Assembly (NCBI RefSeq): GCF_015207455.1
Contig: NZ_JADEWV010000022.1
Location: forward strand, 1-48,716
Source: Microcoleus sp. LEGE 07076
GTDB taxonomy: Bacteria > Cyanobacteriota > Cyanobacteriia > Cyanobacteriales > Microcoleaceae
DNA: 48,716 bases
Direction of reading: 5' to 3'
The translations under genes and the position numbers were made by a program. The notes beneath the pieces were generated by a model. That model saw nothing but the letters and a program-made list of their open reading frames with translations. It was not told the origin of the DNA and did no database searches. Below, in pieces: positions 44,821 through 48,716 of this stretch; the first letter of the stretch is position 1, and each line of letters opens with the position of its first letter.

Positions 44821-45033
44821 ATGGAAACTCGTCCTACTAATATACCGCCAACCACTAATGCTTACAACGGCAAAGATCGGAATGCTTTTCTGTTTGGCTT
44901 CAACCCGCAAGCAGAACTTTGGAACGGCCGCTTAGCGATGATCGGTTTCTTAGCTTATTTGCTGTGGGACATGGCTGGATATAGTGTTTTGCGCGACATA
45001 CTTCACTTTCTGCCTACCTATATTGCTCGGTAA
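44821..45033 (+). CDS. High light-inducible protein (CAB/ELIP/HLIP)
   Basis: 70-residue single-helix chlorophyll-binding protein. The binding helix is ELWNGRLAMIGFLAYLLWDM, with the E-x-x-N-G-R-x-A-M-x-G-F motif of HLIPs, so it sits in the thylakoid membrane and helps dissipate energy or assemble photosystem II. AAGGA about 9 bases before the ATG. Normally induced by high light. Confidence 0.95.
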   Translation: METRPTNIPPTTNAYNGKDRNAFLFGFNPQAELWNGRLAMIGFLAYLLWDMAGYSVLRDILHFLPTYIAR

Positions 45034-45051
45034 TGACGAGCTCTATTTCGA

Positions 45052-45087
45052 GTCTGGCAGTATGAGTAAATACTGCAACTGCCAGAC
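45052..45087 (+). terminator. Hairpin after the hli gene
   Basis: GTCTGGCAGT pairs perfectly with ACTGCCAGAC (10 bp) around ATGAGTAAATACTGCA, which can itself form CAGTAT/ATACTG with the arms. No T-run follows. Either terminator or attenuator-type switch. Confidence 0.5.
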
Positions 45088-45332
45088 AGGCTAAAAGTTA
45101 CAAATGGCAGCGAGTACAGCCTTGTTAGTTTGTATCTTTCGTTACTTTTGAATAGCATTAAAAGACTTCTGGCTGAGATGCGACGATTGCGGGTGCGGGC
45201 GAGCTCGCTGGGCAGTGAATATTGAGAGCAAAACAGATATTGATTGTTGAGATGCGATCGCCCCTACTGCATTTTTGGCAAGAAATCTCATCGATAACCT
45301 CTGATGGTTTATAAAAAATAGGAGCATCAACT

Positions 45333-45611
45333 ATGATCAACTCAAATTTACTAGCAGTAGTAGAATCAGCTATGGCTGACACAGCATCAGGAAACTGGCA
45401 AAAGCCTGTAGTGATGTTTGTTTGCAATCTCTTAGCATTGCTAGTTCTGAGCCGCGTAATTTGGCATCCCCACGTCGGGCCGAAAATGCCTTTACCCTTC
45501 CCATCTCTGTTTAACAATGTTAGCGTTCCCGCATTTTTGGCATCAATGAGCGCCGGTCACATTCTGGGAGCATTAATGATTTTGACGCTGGGCATCGACA
45601 AGTATATTTAG
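45333..45611 (+). CDS. psaK: Photosystem I reaction center subunit PsaK
   Basis: 92-residue, two-helix peripheral PSI subunit in the thylakoid membrane. KPVVMFVCNLLALLVLSRVI and SVPAFLASMSAGHILGALMI are the two helices; the loop HPHVGPKMPLPFPSLFNNV matches the family. ATG 45333 is behind TAGGAG with 8-base spacing. It helps bind antenna chlorophyll and state-transition partners. Confidence 0.95.
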   Translation: MINSNLLAVVESAMADTASGNWQKPVVMFVCNLLALLVLSRVIWHPHVGPKMPLPFPSLFNNVSVPAFLASMSAGHILGALMILTLGIDKYI

Positions 45612-45676
45612 GAGCAATTGCGCGGCGGTAGTGGGAAATTTTTCCTGCAACGGGTTGAGTAAAATGCCCAAAAAAA

Positions 45677-45712
45677 TTAGGGGTCAGTGAAATGCACTCA
45701 CCCCTAGTTTTT
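45677..45712 (+). terminator. Rho-independent terminator after psaK
   Basis: TAGGGGTCAGTG (45678-45689) and CACTCACCCCTA (45695-45706) pair with one mismatch around AAATG, followed by GTTTTT. A good intrinsic terminator 65 bases after the psaK stop. Confidence 0.85.
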
Positions 45713-45782
45713 AATTAGGAGAGAAGTTTTGGCAGCGCCTTTAGCTGCTATTTTTCACGATTAATTGACGAGGTTTAAAACA

Positions 45783-46475
45783 ATGGATTCTAATTCGATC
45801 GCAAATTCTGACAAAGAAAACCAAACTAACACTGGCGATGCCGAACGCTGGGCTTCGTTAATAGGTGGCGGGGCGCTGGTGTTGTTTGGTTTGTCGCAGC
45901 GTTCTTTGAGAGGTGCTTTGCTGGCTGCTGCAGGTGGCGGTTTGGCTGCGCGCGGGTGGGGGGTTGCCGAGGGTTTGCAGTCGGCTGTAGATGCGAATCA
46001 AAGCCTTAAAGTTGAAAAGACGGTGACGATCGACAAACCGGCTGATGAATTGTACAGTTTCTGGCGCGATTTTGAGAATTTGCCTCGGTTTATGAAGCAT
46101 CTCAAACACGTTGCGGTAATAGATGACAAGCGTTCTCACTGGATTGCCAGCGCCCCGGTCGGCAACAGTGTAGAATGGGATGCAGAGATTGTCCGCGAAG
46201 AAGAAAATCGGTTAATTGCGTGGGTGTCTGTGGAAGGAGCTGATATTGAGAATTCTGGTTTTGTGCGCTTTCAACCGGCACCTGCAGGACGCGGTACTGA
46301 GGTGAAAGTTGCGATCGAATACAACCCTCCGGGCGGTGCGATTGCTGGTGCAGCGGCTAAACTATTTGGCGAAGCACCAGAACAGCAAATTGCTGACGAT
46401 TTGCGCCGGTTTAAGCAGTTTATGGAAACTGGGGAAATAGCAACGACGGCAGGTCAATCTTCGGGCCGCAAGTAA
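45783..46475 (+). CDS. SRPBCC family (polyketide cyclase-like) protein with membrane-hairpin N-terminus
   Basis: 230 residues. Start is ATG 45783; an upstream TTG at 45765 overlaps the GAGG ribosome site. Residues about 20-70 form a glycine-rich hydrophobic segment (ASLIGGGALVLFGLSQRSLR and LLAAAGGGLAARGWG), like DUF2892. The C-terminal 140 residues are an SRPBCC/START-like fold (VEKTVTIDKPADELYSFWRDFENLPRFM ... RFKQFMETGE). Many such cyanobacterial proteins are known only as 'cyclase/dehydrase'. Function unknown; probably membrane-associated. Confidence 0.85.
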   Translation: MDSNSIANSDKENQTNTGDAERWASLIGGGALVLFGLSQRSLRGALLAAAGGGLAARGWGVAEGLQSAVDANQSLKVEKTVTIDKPADELYSFWRDFENLPRFMKHLKHVAVIDDKRSHWIASAPVGNSVEWDAEIVREEENRLIAWVSVEGADIENSGFVRFQPAPAGRGTEVKVAIEYNPPGGAIAGAAAKLFGEAPEQQIADDLRRFKQFMETGEIATTAGQSSGRK

Positions 46476-46528
46476 TAATTTCGATCGATTCGGGTAACAC
46501 CGTCAGGGTTGACGGTTGACGACTAAGA

Positions 46529-46553
46529 GGGCGGGCACTCTTGGCACCGCCCC
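46529..46553. repeat. Palindromic GGGCGG repeat between convergent genes
   Basis: GGGCGGGCACTCTTGGCACC then GCCCC. GGGCGG pairs with CCGCCC around a 12-base centre. This core is dispersed in many cyanobacterial genomes; here it may terminate both SRPBCC (plus) and galK (minus). Confidence 0.6.
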
Positions 46554-46587
46554 TACTGGCTGTTGACTAAGGACTGAGGCAAGAAAT

Positions 46588-47664
46588 TTAATTAAGTTTA
46601 ACTTCGGGTACCAAAACGCGGCCGGTATAACCCGCGCGCTGGTAGCGATCGATCGCCTCTGATGCGATAACATCCGCTTTGCCGCTCTCCACCAGCGCCA
46701 CGCAAGCACCGCCAAAACCTCCCCCCGTCAGCTTTGCGCCGAAAACTCCGGGGATTGACTGCAAGATGGCCGCCAGCGCGTCTACTGCCGGCACTGAAAC
46801 TTCGTAGTCGTCGCGCAAACTCGCGTGGGAAGCATTGATTAACTGGCCGAAATGCTCTGCTGACAAAGATTTTACCGCTTGCAGCACGCGGTTGTTTTCG
46901 GTAACGACGTGGCGCGATCGCCTTTTGAGAGGTTCTGGCAACACTTCGACTGCTTTGGGATCGGCGATATCTCTGAGAGCTTTAACTCCCAATATCCGGG
47001 CGGATTCCTCGCACTCAGCGCGGCGTTTGTTGTAGCCACTTCCGGCTGCTAGTTGGTGGGTTTCGCCGCTGTCAATTACTAAAATTTCTGTCCCTGCGGG
47101 AAAAGGTAGCGGGCGGTATTTGAGGGTGCGGGTGTCGAGAAATAGCATGGTGTTGGTGTCTGCTAAACTCGACGCCATTTGATCCATGATGCCGCAGTTT
47201 AAGCCAGCATAACGGATTTCGGCTAGCTGTCCGATTTGAGCAAGTCGCACGTCGTCTAGAGGAAAGTCCAAAAGTGCGCGCAATCCTCTGAGAGTTGCTA
47301 TTTCTAAAGCCGCGCTGCTGGATAAACCGACTCCGATCGGCACGTTGGAGGTAATGTACAAATTTATTGGCGGTATTTTGTATCCTTCTTTTTCTACAAG
47401 TCTGATGCAGCCGCAGATATAAGTGACGAATGTTTGCGGTATGGTATCGTCGTCTGAAAAATTTATGAGTTCGTCATATTCTGCTGAATAAAAATGGTGC
47501 CGATCGTCGCTGCTTAAGCCGATTTGTACTGTTGTGCGCTGGGGAATTGCCGTTGGAAGTACAAATCCGTGGTTGTAGTCTGTGTGTTCGCCCAGCAAGT
47601 TTACTCTTCCGGGCGCGCTGGCTTGGGTTTTGGGTAATGTACCAAATACTCGTTGGAATTTCAT
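46588..47664 (-). CDS. galK: Galactokinase
   Basis: GHMP kinase of 358 residues, phosphorylating galactose at C1 with ATP. Marks: SAPGRVNLLGEHTDYNHGFVL (galactokinase signature, near residues 15-36), PIGVGLSSSAALEIATLRGL (ATP loop) and KLTGGGFGGACVAL near the C-terminus. ATG 47664 (MKFQRVFGTL) is chosen: the frame extends to 47787, but that part is translated from the heptad repeat array and has no family match. No Shine-Dalgarno is evident before it. Confidence 0.94.
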   Translation of the reverse strand: MKFQRVFGTLPKTQASAPGRVNLLGEHTDYNHGFVLPTAIPQRTTVQIGLSSDDRHHFYSAEYDELINFSDDDTIPQTFVTYICGCIRLVEKEGYKIPPINLYITSNVPIGVGLSSSAALEIATLRGLRALLDFPLDDVRLAQIGQLAEIRYAGLNCGIMDQMASSLADTNTMLFLDTRTLKYRPLPFPAGTEILVIDSGETHQLAAGSGYNKRRAECEESARILGVKALRDIADPKAVEVLPEPLKRRSRHVVTENNRVLQAVKSLSAEHFGQLINASHASLRDDYEVSVPAVDALAAILQSIPGVFGAKLTGGGFGGACVALVESGKADVIASEAIDRYQRAGYTGRVLVPEVKLN

Positions 47665-47671
47665 TTTTGGG

Positions 47672-47713
47672 TAACTGGTAATTGGTAATTGGTAATTGCT
47701 AATTGCTAATTGG
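47672..47713. repeat. Heptanucleotide array, 6 units
   Basis: TAACTGG, then TAATTGG x2, TAATTGC x2 and TAATTGG. It lies 8 bases upstream of the galK start on the minus strand, so it occupies the 5' leader. Confidence 0.88.
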
Positions 47714-47880
47714 GAATAAATAATCAGGAATAATTTTTTTGTGATGTTTATACTTACTATCGTGCCCAATCTTTTTGCTAAATTCAACCCCTGTTAACAA
47801 AAATCAACATGACTGTATGTTGGGAAAAAATATCGGTTGTGATAGAATGACAGGCTAAGATTTCTCCAAGAATTCAAAAA

Positions 47881-48702
47881 ATGCGATCGACCACACCCCG
47901 GAAACAGTTTGCTCAACATTGGCTCAAAAGCGAGAAAGCCTTAGACAAGATTGTCAAAGCAGCGAGTTTGGAGGGCGATCGCGTCCTGGAAATCGGGCCT
48001 GGTACGGGGATTCTGACTCGGCGCTTGCTGCCTGCGGCTGAGTCTGTTGTTGCTGTGGAGGTCGATCGAGATTTATGTCTAAAACTAGCCAAGCAACTCG
48101 GCAAAACCGACAACTTTTTACTGCTACAAGGCGATTTTCTGGAAATAAACTTAGATGCTGAACTAACAGCCTTTCCCAAATTCCAAAATCCCAATAAAGT
48201 TGTTGCCAACATTCCCTATAATATTACCGGCCCGATCCTGCAAAAACTGCTGGGAACCATATCTGTTCCTGCTGCTAAACCCTTCGATTCGATCGTGCTG
48301 CTAGTCCAGAAAGAAGTTGCCCAAAGGCTTTACGCCAAACCGGGTTCGACAGCTTTTGGCGCTTTGTCGGTGCGAGTACAATATTTAGCAGAATGCGAGT
48401 TAATTTGCGACGTGTTGTCTAAAGACTTTTATCCGCCGCCAAAAGTCGATTCCGCCGTGGTGCGGCTGCTTCCCAGACAGATAGAAACACCAGCGGTTAA
48501 TCCGCGCTATTTGGAGAATTTAGTCAAGTTGGGATTTGGCAGCAAGCGCAAGATGCTGCGAAATAATTTGAAAGTATCTGTGGATTTAGATAAACTCGTT
48601 CAATTGTTAGAAGAGTTACAGATAAATCCTCAATCTCGCGCTGAAGATTTGAGCGTGGCGCAATGGGTAAATTTGAGCAATAATTTGTTTTCGGATGAGT
48701 GA
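47881..48702 (+). CDS. rsmA: 16S rRNA adenine dimethyltransferase RsmA (KsgA)
   Basis: 273-residue methyltransferase that dimethylates two adjacent adenines in helix 45 of 16S rRNA (A1518/A1519 in E. coli numbering). RKQFAQHWLKSEKALDKI at the N-terminus, SAM motif VLEIGPGTGILT, catalytic NIPYN, and PPPKVDSAVVRL near the C-terminus are all conserved. ATG 47881 is the family start. The gene ends 14 bases before the window end; ispE often follows it in cyanobacteria but cannot be seen. Confidence 0.96.
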   Translation: MRSTTPRKQFAQHWLKSEKALDKIVKAASLEGDRVLEIGPGTGILTRRLLPAAESVVAVEVDRDLCLKLAKQLGKTDNFLLLQGDFLEINLDAELTAFPKFQNPNKVVANIPYNITGPILQKLLGTISVPAAKPFDSIVLLVQKEVAQRLYAKPGSTAFGALSVRVQYLAECELICDVLSKDFYPPPKVDSAVVRLLPRQIETPAVNPRYLENLVKLGFGSKRKMLRNNLKVSVDLDKLVQLLEELQINPQSRAEDLSVAQWVNLSNNLFSDE

Positions 48703-48716
48703 TGACCAATAAATAC

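Noticed and set aside
44821-45611. hli and psaK as one operon
   Set aside because: A perfect 10-bp hairpin and 299 bases separate them, and psaK has its own ribosome site; co-transcription is not supported.
46588-47787. Galactokinase starting at 47787
   Set aside because: The extra 41 residues are encoded by heptad repeats and are not in the family; ATG 47664 is followed directly by the normal N-terminus.
1-48716. tRNA, rRNA or known riboswitch
   Set aside because: No cloverleaf, rRNA or recognisable riboswitch consensus was found on reading the intergenic regions; a covariance-model search was not possible.

Overview
The window is chromosomal DNA from a filamentous, non-marine-picoplankton cyanobacterium, most like the Oscillatoria/Microcoleus group. 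The evidence is oxygenic-photosynthesis genes (psaK, a high-light-inducible protein), frequent HIP1-type GCGATCGC octamers, cyanobacterial-type PEP carboxylase, HflX and PEP-CTERM proteins, XisH/XisI genes, heptanucleotide short tandem repeats between genes, and several palindromic dispersed repeats of a kind common in these genomes. The taxon is an inference; no rRNA gene is present.

Layout. 0-6 kb is signalling: the 3' part of a GAF-PAS-adenylate cyclase, a hypothetical protein with an internal duplication, and two tandem membrane-anchored Ser/Thr kinases, the second broken by a one-base frameshift in an A-run. 6-15 kb is mostly housekeeping: ppa, an MBL-fold hydrolase, a diheme cytochrome c, a methyltransferase, a Uma2 protein, a NAGPA-type phosphodiester glycosidase and ppc. 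15-22.4 kb holds a small membrane protein, a large modular DUF1574/SGNH-like protein and a metzincin-type metalloprotease.

22.4-27.9 kb is an accessory island of short genes: a decayed xisH/xisI cluster with a nonsense codon in xisH and a shared 3' tract between two xisI copies, an intact hicAB pair, a ribbon-helix-helix-like gene and a DUF433 gene that each overlap a 5' stub of a lost toxin-like partner, a GNAT gene that sits in what looks like an integron gene cassette (canonical GTTAGATG start and an 82-bp attC-like site with extrahelical bases), a HAD phosphatase, a DUF433-DUF2283 pair and a Uma2 gene. A 67-bp direct repeat shows local duplication. I see no integrase or transposase gene here.

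27.9-36 kb: the ctaB-ctaA heme O/A pair with a good terminator, a type-1 periplasmic binding protein, an intact xisH-xisI overlap pair, and a cellulose-synthase-like glycosyltransferase. 36-42 kb: a hypothetical protein, a CHAT-FHA protein, a Gfo/Idh/MocA oxidoreductase, the gshB-grxC glutathione pair flanked by heptad arrays, and a PEP-CTERM protein. 42.6-48.7 kb: hflX, whose conserved N-terminus extends about 79 codons upstream of the first usual start codon and appears to begin at ATC behind a strong Shine-Dalgarno, then hli, psaK, a SRPBCC protein, galK and rsmA.

The most interesting points are the attC-like cassette in a cyanobacterial chromosome, the repeated pattern of antitoxin-like genes that kept only the first codons of their overlapping partner, the apparent non-AUG start of hflX, and the roughly 180-residue repetitive insert in the adenylate cyclase.
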